Assembly: GCA_036346405.1 (NCBI GenBank) | Contig: CM070561.1 | Location: 19,500,215 to 19,564,214 of the forward strand | Source: Phyllostachys edulis | Taxonomy: Eukaryota; Streptophyta; Magnoliopsida; Poales; Poaceae | Direction: 5' to 3' | Length of the DNA: 64,000 bases | Shown: in pieces, positions 45,165 to 54,240 of the stretch | How positions within the stretch are numbered: position 1 is the stretch's first letter | How the letters are laid out: every line of letters starts with the position of its first letter | Notes under the pieces: model-generated | Told to the model about the DNA's origin: nothing | The model's input: the letters and a program-made list of their open reading frames with translations, nothing else | Database searches by the model: none | Made by a program: the position numbers and the translations under genes

Positions 45165-45441
45165 TGCGAGCTGTCACGCCAAGAAATAAGGCGTGACAAT
45201 TGGTCTCTGTCACGCCAAGAAAGAAGGCGTGACAGGTGCCACGCAAGCCCTCCACGCTGGCGCGGCGTGCGGCCGAGGGTTTGTATGGCACCTTTGGCCA
45301 CGCCGTCACTGGTGGCGTGACAGTTCTATTTGATCACGCCACGAGAAATGGCGTGACCAAAAGAGTCAGATTTAGAAATAAAGTTCGTGAAGGGTTAATA
45401 TTAAAATATTAATAAAAAAGATTAAATAATATAAAAAATTC
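45165..45441. repeat. Right terminal inverted repeat of the MULE
   Basis: Complement of 34128-34375. It contains three successive TGTCACGCCaagaaaNaaggcgtgaca-type fold-backs (45125-45235), then GGCACCTTTGGCCACGCC and the AT-rich outer edge. Confidence 0.82.
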
Positions 45442-45731
45442 CACAGCAAAGGACAAGATTGAGATTGTAGCCTACCTTACCAAGCTAGACGAAGATCACT
45501 TCTGTAGTTACCTCAATGTCGCAGCTCGCAAGTGATCAGACTATCCAAGCTTGGGTGTTAGACTTCTTTGATCACAAATATGGCGGCGGAGGTGTTGGTG
45601 GCCCTTTCTGAACGTGCATGGTCCAGTGATCGGGTGGTTGCGAGCTGAATGTGCGTGTGAATGATGCATGTGTTAGCTGGTCATATTTTGTGAAGTAATG
45701 GATGTTGTAGGTCACAATGAACACCTTAGTA

Positions 45732-46012
45732 GATATAACCAGCGTTTTTGCTACCGGCTGAAATTTTTTTCGGAGGGGACCGATAGGCCCAGTTACCTGT
45801 GGTAACCGGTTTTTTTGAAAAAAAATTCGGCCAATTTCGGATTTTCAATTTGAAATTTTCGGATTTTAAATTAAAAAAATCAAAATCGAACAAAATTCAA
45901 GCAAATTCAATTTTTTTGGATAAAATTCATCAAAACCGAAATTTCGGAGGATGATTTCAAATTTACCGGCCCCTGCCGAAAATCGGCTGAGAAATTTTTC
46001 CATGGATATAAC
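45732..46012. mobile_element. Possible hAT-type MITE
   Basis: GATATAAC at 45732-45739 and 46005-46012 may be an 8 bp target duplication around a 265-base AT-rich segment. The segment starts CAGCG and its complement starts CATGG. The interior has GAAATTTTTTTCGG and CCGAAAATCGG, which can pair partly. No coding capacity. Confidence 0.4.
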
Positions 46013-46404
46013 TAAGCTAAGTGATAGTCTTATGTTATTCCAGTACCTTCGTATGGTTAGCTCGTCTTGATGTTGAAACTATGGTTATTTGGTGTTGTAC
46101 AGCCTAATGCTACGTGGTAGTAGCTAATGGGTCCTGAACTTCTCTTATGCACTAGTAACTGATGAACTTATGGTTTACTACCTTCTGCCTAATGCACTTG
46201 TGAATTACGCCAACTAATTAATATAGAAGACTTCCACTGCTGTAAATAATGGTTGTTCGGCTTCAGTTTGATACATTTTTTATGCTGGTTTGTAGTTGCA
46301 CACGTGCATAGGTTGTGGATTTTTTTCAAGCTATCTTTCTTGTTTGCATAATTATATCAGAGGGGGTTATCTCACCTCTTTATTGGTAGAGTTAGCAGAT
46401 TCTA

Positions 46405-46625
46405 TATATCTTGGCTCCAAACCAAACAATACACAATAGCTTTACCAAAGTTTGGTGAAATCTATTTGGCTCCAAACCAAACAACAGACAACACAAAGTT
46501 TGCAATCTATTTTGGCTCCAAACCAAACACTTCAATTCAATTTTGCCAAAATTTTGGCAATGTGTGATAGTTGGTAACACCAAATTTTGGTAAGACTTGT
46601 GTGGGCTAGCATCCAAACATGCCCT
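46405..46625. repeat. TTGGCTCCAAACCAAAC repeat, MITE-like
   Basis: TTGGCTCCAAACCAAAC occurs at 46411, 46466 and 46512. It is followed by CCAAAATTTTGG palindromes and ends in ATCCAAACATGCCC. Short elements with this wording are common in grass genes' upstream regions. The element ends are not defined. It lies 400 bases upstream of the F-box start. Confidence 0.45.
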
Positions 46626-47862
46626 TCGTTTTTGGCTTGCTGTCCAATCTCCGGCGCGCCAAACCGTGTTTTTCACTTATGGAAGCCTTAATTACAGCGC
46701 CACCGAGCAAACTATGTGTCCGGTGTGTAAACGAGCGAGATTCCATATTGGATCGCGCAATTAAGCAGTACCAAATTTGCCAACTCTTTTTTTTTTTACT
46801 ATTTAACTTGAAAGCAGAAGAACGTTGTGCATCCATGCACAGCTCATAACATGACGCTTTCACACCATTAAGACCACCGCAAAAGCACTTGCGTCCCTTG
46901 ACAGATACTACCCCGGATTCATCTGCGCCTACGCCGCCACGAACACCGCAAGCGCAAAGCATAAGGTAGCAGCCCTATCCCTTCTGTTCACGCCACGCAA
47001 AAAGAAAAGCCTAGCTAGCTAGATCGATCCACGACTGCAATGGCGGACTGGTCGTCGCTCCCCTTCGACCTCGTCCGCCGCGTCGGCGACTGCCTCCTCG
47101 CCACCGACGACGTCGACTACTTCATGGACTTGCGCGCCGTCTGCCGCAACTGGCGCTCCGCCACCGACGACCCCAAGACCAGCCCGGCCGACCCCCGCTT
47201 CCACCCCTAGCAGTGGGTCATGCTCGACGAACACAAGGCCGGCCGTAGCGGCGGCGACGACACCCCGCCTCTTCCTGAACACAACCACCGGCCGCTTCCT
47301 CCGCAAAGAGCTTCCACGTCTCGGCAACTACTACTTCATCACTAGCACCGGCGGTCTCCTCATCCTGGCGGACAAGAGCTCTCCACACGCCGCGCGCATC
47401 GTCAACCCTTTCACTGCGTCCTCCGTTCGTTTCATGGCGCCCGTGCCTGCTTCCGAGCTTCGCGCTACTGCCTACCTGCAGGTTGGCGCTTCGCCCGCCC
47501 TAGTCTTGGCCTCGGACCAATTCGGTACAGCGTACTTGGCGGAGCCCAACGCCGAGCGTTTCGGCCTGGTGGAGTACAACGTGCTGGACAAGGTACGCAG
47601 CATATGGCGCACCGCCAATCAGCAGATGATCGATCTGCTGAGTAGCATCATCTTCTCCTTTCCTTCTGAGTTGAACCCGTATCCTTGGTACTACTTCGTG
47701 GAATCTGGTGAGGAGATGTTGCTCATCCGTCATCGACGCCCAAGCCGTAGCATGGAGGTTTTCAAGGTGGACGCTGAGAGAAAGGTGATCGAGCCGACCA
47801 GATGCCTCGGCAGCCGTGCTCTCTTTCTCGGCGACAGGTGCCTGTCTGTCGATGCTGATAGG

Positions 47863-49205
47863 TGTTGGAGATATGACCTAGAGGCAATCATAGAGATGAT
47901 TATATTTCATTATGTTTATAATTTATTGGATAATATGTTATCTTGTTCCAAAAATAATATCGTTAACATTTATTATCAAGTATGTGACTTGATTGTGAAA
48001 CTCTATATTTCTGCGATTATAATTTTAAACATTTTCTAGTCAAAACATATGATGACATATGAATAGACTAGCATATGTATTGGTTGATGATCATGTTTCA
48101 CGGGTCATAGATATGAAGATATCAAACCAATAATATTGACACATGTTAGCTTAACATGGGGTTAGAACGACCCACCATGAGACATTGTGAGAATGTTGCT
48201 TTCTTACATATCATCGCTAGTCTCATTTACAATGCGTATGGTATGTCCTTAAACTTGATGTCGTCGCACGTACTCGAGATGCGTAATGGCTCACGTAGGG
48301 GTTGTCAAACGCTACTCTGTAATTGGGTAGTTATAAATGTAGCTTTCGGGTTTTGTCATGATGCATGCAACGAGACATGGTCGATCAAGATAGGATTTGC
48401 CCCTCCATGCAATGGGAGAGATATCTCTGGGCTTCTCGAGTGATTGGATTCCAGAAATACATGGCCATGCTACTCACGGTTAAAGAGTTAACCTTAGTCG
48501 GGGAATTTGAGTTACGTGATCGAGAAAGAGTGGTCGAGCTAACCAATAAGGATGGCACATACTCGCCTTGAGCTTGATCGATATCGTGAGGCAAAAGGAA
48601 ATGCATATAAGTTTTGTTGAGGTTCGTCTGATATAATCTTTACGTATACTTGGGAGTCGGCATGTCTAGTTAGGGGCCGCTACTGATTAGTGGACGAGTA
48701 GGAGTACTCGGGCCATACCCAAGTGTACGTGAACCTATATGGTTGCACGCTTAAAGGGCTAGGATTTATTTTAGATGGTGATCCAAATTCTTGTAGGCCA
48801 CAAGTTCCTGATGGGCCTCAAAGTTTGAGACCCATCATGGATGCCTATATATAGAGAGGCGGTGGCATAGAGTTAATGTGATTTTCGGAATTCCCGAAAC
48901 CCTAGTGGCCACACCTTCCTCATCCAATACCACACAGCCAGCACTAGTACTCCAGCGCGTGGTGTCCCTGCCCTATACGTGTGGATACCTTGGAGGTGTT
49001 GTTGCGAAGCATCAGCACTAGGATGATCCGCAACTCGTGACGATCACAAGCAGTTGGAGGAGGAGATGTGCGACTAATACGACTACCACCGCACCAACAG
49101 GCTACATCAACTCTACTTCTGCTACGAGTCTGCACGTCTAGTGGTTCCTTGTTTACGCGGTAAATTTTTGAATTTGTGCTAGCCTAGCTTACCCGCGGTT
49201 CCACA
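47863..49205 (+). repeat. 5' LTR of the Angela-like element
   Basis: 1343 bases from TGTTGG to GTTCCACA. It has a TATA box at 48846-48853 and shares its start with the solo LTR at 31116-32662 (TGTTGGWGATATG, then CCTAGAGGCAAT). Confidence 0.82.
48846..48853 (+). promoter_or_regulatory. TATA box in the Angela-like LTR
   Basis: TATATATA in GCCTATATATAGAGAGG, about 980 bases into the LTR and 350 before its end. Confidence 0.5.
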
Positions 49206-49206
49206 G

Positions 49207-49218
49207 TGGTATCAGACC
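49207..49218 (+). other. Primer binding site, Angela-like element
   Basis: TGGTATCAGACC one base after the LTR end, complementary to initiator methionine tRNA with one change near the end. Confidence 0.75.
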
Positions 49219-50200
49219 AATCCTGTCTAGTTTTAGATTCGGATTATATGCATATTGTGATATGTGGGAGTCATAGATTGATTTTGGCATTAGTCGATAT
49301 GATCGTCCATGCGCGGTGGTCTCAAGATGGGTTCATGATTGTTATTCCGTGATCGTGTTTTCATGGTCGAATCACGACTTGCCTCTACCGGTCGATTTTC
49401 GCCATCAGGGCAGACAGTGAAGGTGTAAATCTATGGAGCACACGAAGATCAATCTGGTTAATCGTATCGGAGTTGCGATCGAAAAGTGTTAATGTGATTA
49501 ATCCTATGCGATTTACATGAATGGAGCAGTAGATTGGAACAACAATTTAATAAGGATACCGCCGAACAAGACCATGGTGAACTAGGATCATAACTTGGTA
49601 TATGGTATTGCTATTTCACACCATCCCTTAGATAGAATGCGATTCTATGCATATTTGTTTTGCAGGATTGTTGTGAATAGTATGGCCCATTATGCATGTG
49701 AATAATGTATGAGATGCATATATGTATGTAATATTCATGGCATGCGTGTCATGCTTATTGCAGCCCAAGGCTATCTATATTTGTATAACGACCTGTGTGT
49801 CGACTTGTGATGCTTCTTCACTCCTTGTAACTCTTACTAGTGTGTGTTATAGAGTTATGGCTTAGTGGGAGTACTTGGAGGTTTTGGCCACTTGGAGACA
49901 TGGTGAACAGGAAGCATGGCGATAGAGATCACAACGTGGAAGAGTCATACTATATCACGATGCAATGTAATTGTCTGTGAATGCCTTTACATTTCTATTC
50001 ATTTATTTCTATGCATGTTATTTAATTGATCCGAATGCTTTTGACAGGGCAGAAATAAAATTCTCTCACATAATATTAAGCTGAATTGATGCCCTCCCAA
50101 ATTAGCTACACCATCTAAAGCCATGAATTTTAATGATAGGTCTTGCTAAAACAGAGTGCTATTAATTTTCCTTGACTAGATGGTAATCCTGTGATCTATT

Positions 50201-50272
50201 ACTAGCGGAGGTTCCTTGTTTACGCTGTAAATTTTTGAATTTATTCTAGTGTAGCCTACCCGCGGTTCAGCA
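50201..50272 (+). repeat. Truncated 3' LTR of the Angela-like element
   Basis: GGTTCCTTGTTTACGCTGTAAATTTTTG and CCTACCCGCGGTT match the end of the 5' LTR (49142-49205). The first 1.27 kb of this LTR is missing. Confidence 0.78.
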
Positions 50273-50639
50273 ATAGGTTCCCTTCCATTGACGGCAACCG
50301 CATCTTCTACTTGGATACAGATCAACATGGAGCCACCGCCATCTACATGTATGACCTTGCGAACGAAAAAGAGGAGAGGATCTCGGATGTTATTCTAGTA
50401 TTCGACATCGTTGGTCAGTCCCCTCCCATTACCTTTTCCAGCTACTCGTGCACTACTGCACCAACAGTCCAACACCCCACGGTCTGAACTAGCGCACGAA
50501 CAACTTGATCGGCAATGGCAAGAGACCAAGATGACGTTGGAGAATATCACAAACGATCTACCTCCAAAGTGCTATTGGCTCTATGCTGTTAGTAATCTCT
50601 GTGCATATGGTATATCTAGATTTTAGGCAGTAGTCATTA

Positions 50640-51083
50640 TGGATACTAGAGTTTTTGTGATATTACTTCAGAATACATGGAATCCCTTCTGGATACGAAT
50701 AGTCATTTGCTCTAAATAAAAGAGCACCACTCTAATAAGATTTTGTGAACAAGAGCAATAGAGAGAAAAAATAGAAAAAATTGTTGTTGTTCCAGCGGCA
50801 CAAAAAAAATTCTTTTGTTCTTGCATTCACGTTCTAGGGTTCCACTGTGTTTGCATGTGTTCATCTTCTGTTTGGGCCAATAATTGGTATCAGAGCCATG
50901 ACGAAGGATGTGTGACCTTGGAGCGGCTTGGTATGGTGTGGAGCACGCTCGACGGCGGCTCGGAGGTGTGTCGGTGGCGCTATAGGCAATGCCGGATGCT
51001 AGCAGGCCTTCAGCTGACTCAATAGGGGAGCAATACAGATCTACACATGCAGTACCTGACAACCGAGAGATGCTGGCTGCCAC
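50640..51083 (+). mobile_element. Truncated Copia-type LTR end with primer site
   Basis: The segment CAAGAGCAATAGAGAGAAAAAATAG to TTTGGGCC looks like the R/U5 end of a short plant Copia LTR. TTGGTATCAGAGCCATGACG (50884-50903) is a tRNA-iMet primer site, with ATGACG right after it. The element is cut at 51084 by the LTR of Gypsy B, so only its 5' end remains here. The upstream LTR edge is not defined. Confidence 0.45.
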
Positions 51084-51589
51084 TGTAACATCCCAATCTG
51101 TATAATTAGGGTTAATCAAGTATAATTATATGTGTAGAAATTAAAACTTTTTCTCACAACTTGAAAACCCCTAAAATCTCATGTAATTTTGTCCAAGAGT
51201 TGTGTAATCCAAAACACAAAGCTCTTGTTGACCAAAAGTCAAATTCCTTTTCCAATTATCTTAAATCTTGTGCCAAACAATTGGAAAGTATTTTCTTTGG
51301 TCCTAAAACTGAGGTGGGACCCTCTGAAAAATATCATGAGTTATAACACTTGTTGATAATTTTGGAGGCAAAACAATCCTTTAAACAACCTTCATGAATT
51401 TCCTGAGAAAAATGCATTGCATAATAACCTCTGGAAATTTTATGCAAGGTTACTCTCATTGTCAGCAAGCTCCAGTTAAAGTTTCATCAAATTTGGAGTT
51501 CATTTGCTATCTCAAATAATTCTGCTAAGTTTCATTTGTTAAAACTAAAATTTAAAGCCTACACTTTGCTCCTTGGGCTAGCCACTTTG

Positions 51590-52680
51590 CAAAGTCGGGT
51601 CCACCCAACCCCATCTCGACCTCCTTCCCCACCTTGATGAGGTCATAGCCGCTGGATCTAATCCAAAGGCCACGACCTCCCCTCAACCAACGCACCCAGA
51701 CCTCCTTCAAGTCCTTCGACCGCGTGGACCTCCTGTCAACGTGGGCGCCAGACCTCCTCCGGTCAACACCGCACAAAGCTTTCCCACCTCATCAGTCGTA
51801 ACTGCTGGATCAAAGATCCACGGTCATGACCTCCCGTGTGTTAAACCTCAAAGACCTCCTCGAGCTGTTAAACCATCGCAGCCGAGGTCATCCCATTTGT
51901 TGAGGTCGTGAGCCGCTGGATCAAATCCAACGGCCACGACCTCCTCCTCAACATACTCAGTCAGGTCTTCCCACCTACGTGAGGTCATAGCCCTTGGATC
52001 CAAGATCCATGGCCCTGACCTCCCCTCTCTGTTAAACTAAGCAAACCTCCCACCTAACCACGGTCGTAGCCATTGGATCAAATCCAACAGCTCACGACCT
52101 CCCCGTGCTATCAAGCACTCACAACCTCCCTCATCTTTTGTCGTGCACCGTTAGATTAAAATCTACGGTCACGACCTCCTCCTTTGTCTTATGCGCATCA
52201 AACCTCCCCAGCGCACGTGAGATCGTAGCCCTTAGATCTAAATCTAAAGGCCCTGACCTCCCTTGTGCGCTTGCAAGCTCAGACCTCCACCTCTTTTGAT
52301 CGGAACCCTTAGATCTAAATCTAACGGTCTGACCTCCCTTGCTGTGCGCATCATATCGACCTCCCCATCGTGTCGGTGCCCTTGATTTAAATCCAAAGGC
52401 CATGACCTCCCTCATGTCCTTTTGATCGCGTGCGGTTAAGTCCTCTTTGGAGGTCCACACCGTTGGATGGAGATCCAACGCTTTGGACCTCCCTGTCCTT
52501 TTCCTCACGTGCGTGCTGCGACATGAAATCGGAGGGCCACGACCTCCCATCCTTGATCGTGTGGTGGGACCTCCTCCCACCACTTAAAACATAACGGTTC
52601 AAAAATTGGATCCGATGGTTAGACCTCTCCTGTGTCTTATCCAACGGTCACCAAGACCTCCCCGTTCTTCTCCTTCCTCT
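51590..52680 (+). repeat. GACCTCC array 1 (U3)
   Basis: GACCTCC recurs roughly every 25-60 bases. Between copies stand short palindromes such as TTGGATCAAATCCAA, CTTAGATCTAAATCTAA and TTGGATGGAGATCCAA, framed by GTAGCC and GGCC. Typical units read GTCGTAGCC...GGCCACGACCTCC. The array is repeated in the 3' LTR from about 62300 to 63345. Confidence 0.85.
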
Positions 52681-52906
52681 GGCGCGCATCGCGTTCTCGA
52701 GCGGTGGAGTTACGCGCGCCGCCAGCCTCTCAGGCACCTTTATGACTCTCTCGCCGACCAAGATTTAATGCAGGTCGGCTTTCATTCTTCAGTCAAGGCA
52801 CAGGCTGCCCCCTTGTCAACCTTTATGTCTTGTCCACCCCATGGACCAACCCGTGGGCTAAGCTCACCATGGAGCTTAGCCCCAGCTCATAACCATCACC
52901 TCAGGC

Positions 52907-52913
52907 TATAAAT
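52907..52913 (+). promoter_or_regulatory. TATA box of Gypsy B 5' LTR
   Basis: TATAAAT in GGCTATAAATTATCC, repeated at 63570-63576 in the 3' LTR. It lies between the two GACCTCC arrays. Confidence 0.6.
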
Positions 52914-53654
52914 TATCCCTTGGAAGCCTCCCTTGGCTTCCTTTGCACACAACCGACCTCAGCCTTGCACTTGTGCGTGGCTGAGCTCCTCATCCCCAAA
53001 CTCACCTCCCATCTTGGTCGCCATTGTTGAGGACCTTGAGCTTCTCGGTAGCTCAGGAGTTCCAGTGGCTCCCTCTTTCAAACCTTGCTCACTCTTGCTC
53101 CTAAAAACCTCTTGGAAGTTAACCCTAACTTGAATTGTTTGGGCATTTTTCAGAGGTGGACAAAGTCGAGCTTGGGGCTGGAGCTTTGGGCTGTGAAGCT
53201 TCACTGCCTTCCCCAACTCCGGTCATCACCTCCACGACCTCCCCAGCACCTTAGGACCTCCTGTACACCTGTTAGTCCTTTAGATCTTGGCACCCGCTGA
53301 ATGCATGTTGCGGAGCTTAAGTTTTGGCACACGCTGATTGTGGCGGAGCTCCATTTTGCATTTTCGTAGTTTGGCCGTCTTTGGTCATCTTTTGACCTTC
53401 TCGGCTCGGCGGCTCAAGGCCGTCGCCGCCGTTGAGAGGAGGACCATTAGTGCGCATGGTTATTGCGGACCGCGGTATTATTGACCTCACCGGCGGGCTC
53501 TACATCGCCGGCGAGGATCACTTCTTCCCGCTCGGGATTTTGTCGGACGTCCCGAGCGTGTCATTGTCGTTTTTAGGACATAAATTCACTGTTTTAATGC
53601 CCAATCATTGCAATCATGGGGTTAGCGATAAATGCCATTAAACCTGTCTCTTGT

Positions 53655-54240
53655 GCGCATTTAAAACCTCCCTCGCGCGGACCTCCTCATGGTCCCGCCG
53701 CATTTATTCATGTCCTAGCTGCGGCGCGAGTTAAAGCGCTGGTGCAGGACGCCCGGACCTCCTCCGAGGAGATCCGAGCGCCCAAGACCTCCCTGCGCAA
53801 TCGTGGCCGTCGAGACCTCCACGGAGGTCTCGTGGACGTTAGGACCTCCCTAGGTTATCTCGGTTGCTCATGACCTCCCCGGGTAGATCTTGACCGTCAA
53901 GGTCCTCCCCTGACGATCTGAACCATCGAGGACCTCCTTGGAACATCTGGACCGCCCAGACCTCCCTGTGAGGTCTTGACGATGTAGATCTTCCTCGGGA
54001 GATCTTGGTAGTTTAGATCTTCCTTGGAAGATCTCACCGCTGAGGACCTCCCTTTAGATCTGGTCCGCTCAGGACCTCCCCATCGTTGTGGTCCGTTGAT
54101 TTTCCATCTACGCCACGACCTCTCCACACCTCGCAAGTGATGCAGCATTAGGAGGTCCGGGACCTCTGGACCTCCCTGAGCGCTGGCGTTGTTCACCGGG
54201 AGGTCTGAGCCGTTAGATCTATGATCTGTGGCTCACGCCC
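53655..54240 (+). repeat. GACCTCC array 2 (R/U5)
   Basis: A second, tighter array. Units of about 35-40 bases combine GATCT(N)GACCG(T/C) with GAGGACCTCC, for example near 53880, 53930, 53990 and 54050. It is transcribed if the TATA box at 52907 is used. Confidence 0.8.

Larger units (their letters stand above)
34128..45441 (+). mobile_element. Mutator-like element (MULE), 11.3 kb, with transposase, PMD and GRF zinc-finger genes
   Basis: Long terminal inverted repeats (about 34128-34375 and 45165-45441) enclose three plus-strand genes: a MuDR-type transposase, a plant mobile domain gene and a small GRF-type zinc-finger gene. Long inverted repeats plus MULE transposase define the superfamily. 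Both outer edges are AT-rich, so the exact ends are uncertain. Flanks CACAAAGAA (about 34108) and CACAGCAAA (about 45444) agree at 6 of 9 bases and are only a weak candidate for the 9 bp target duplication. Every gene carries stops or frameshifts, so as read the copy is not autonomous. It lies between LTR L and the F-box pseudogene region. Confidence 0.8.
47863..50272 (+). mobile_element. Non-autonomous Angela-like Copia element inside the F-box gene
   Basis: It begins TGTTGGAGATATGACC and ends GCGGTTCAGCA. A perfect ATAGG duplication flanks it at 47858-47862 and 50273-50277. The 5' LTR (47863-49205) is followed by a primer site. The internal part (49206-50200) has no gag or pol word on either strand. 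The 3' LTR is reduced to its last 70 bases. The copy depended on another element for movement, or lost its coding part later. Read-through from the host gene into the LTR adds about 59 foreign codons. Confidence 0.88.
47040..50487 (+). pseudogene. F-box / DUF295-type gene split by a retrotransposon
   Basis: Such proteins bridge an SCF ubiquitin ligase to targets through an N-terminal F-box; the DUF295 part is a beta-propeller-like region found mostly in plants. ATG at 47040 opens MADWSSLPFDLVRRVGDCLL, and the F-box continues through DLRAVCRNWRSA. Reading then hits TAG at codon 59 (after PRFHP). A frameshift near 47262 moves the frame to RLFLNTTTGRFLRKELPRL. This frame runs through STGGLLILAD, RIVNPFTASSVRFMAPVP and CLGSRALFLGDRCLSVDADR to 47862, where an Angela-like element enters. 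The gene resumes at 50278 with FPSIDGNRIFYLDTDQHGAT and IYMYDLANEKEERI, and stops at 50485-50487. Without the insertion it is about 344 codons, normal for the family, with no intron. High GC contrasts with its AT-rich flanks. Confidence 0.85.

Noticed and set aside
47019..47327. Minus-strand 102-codon frame over the F-box start
   Set aside because: Antisense shadow of a GC-rich coding exon; Val/Gly/Ala-rich without a domain.
51552..52644. Frames through the GACCTCC array
   Set aside because: Peptides such as DLKEVW/TSKEDL repeats arise from the heptamer array; they overlap on both strands and have no start or domain support.
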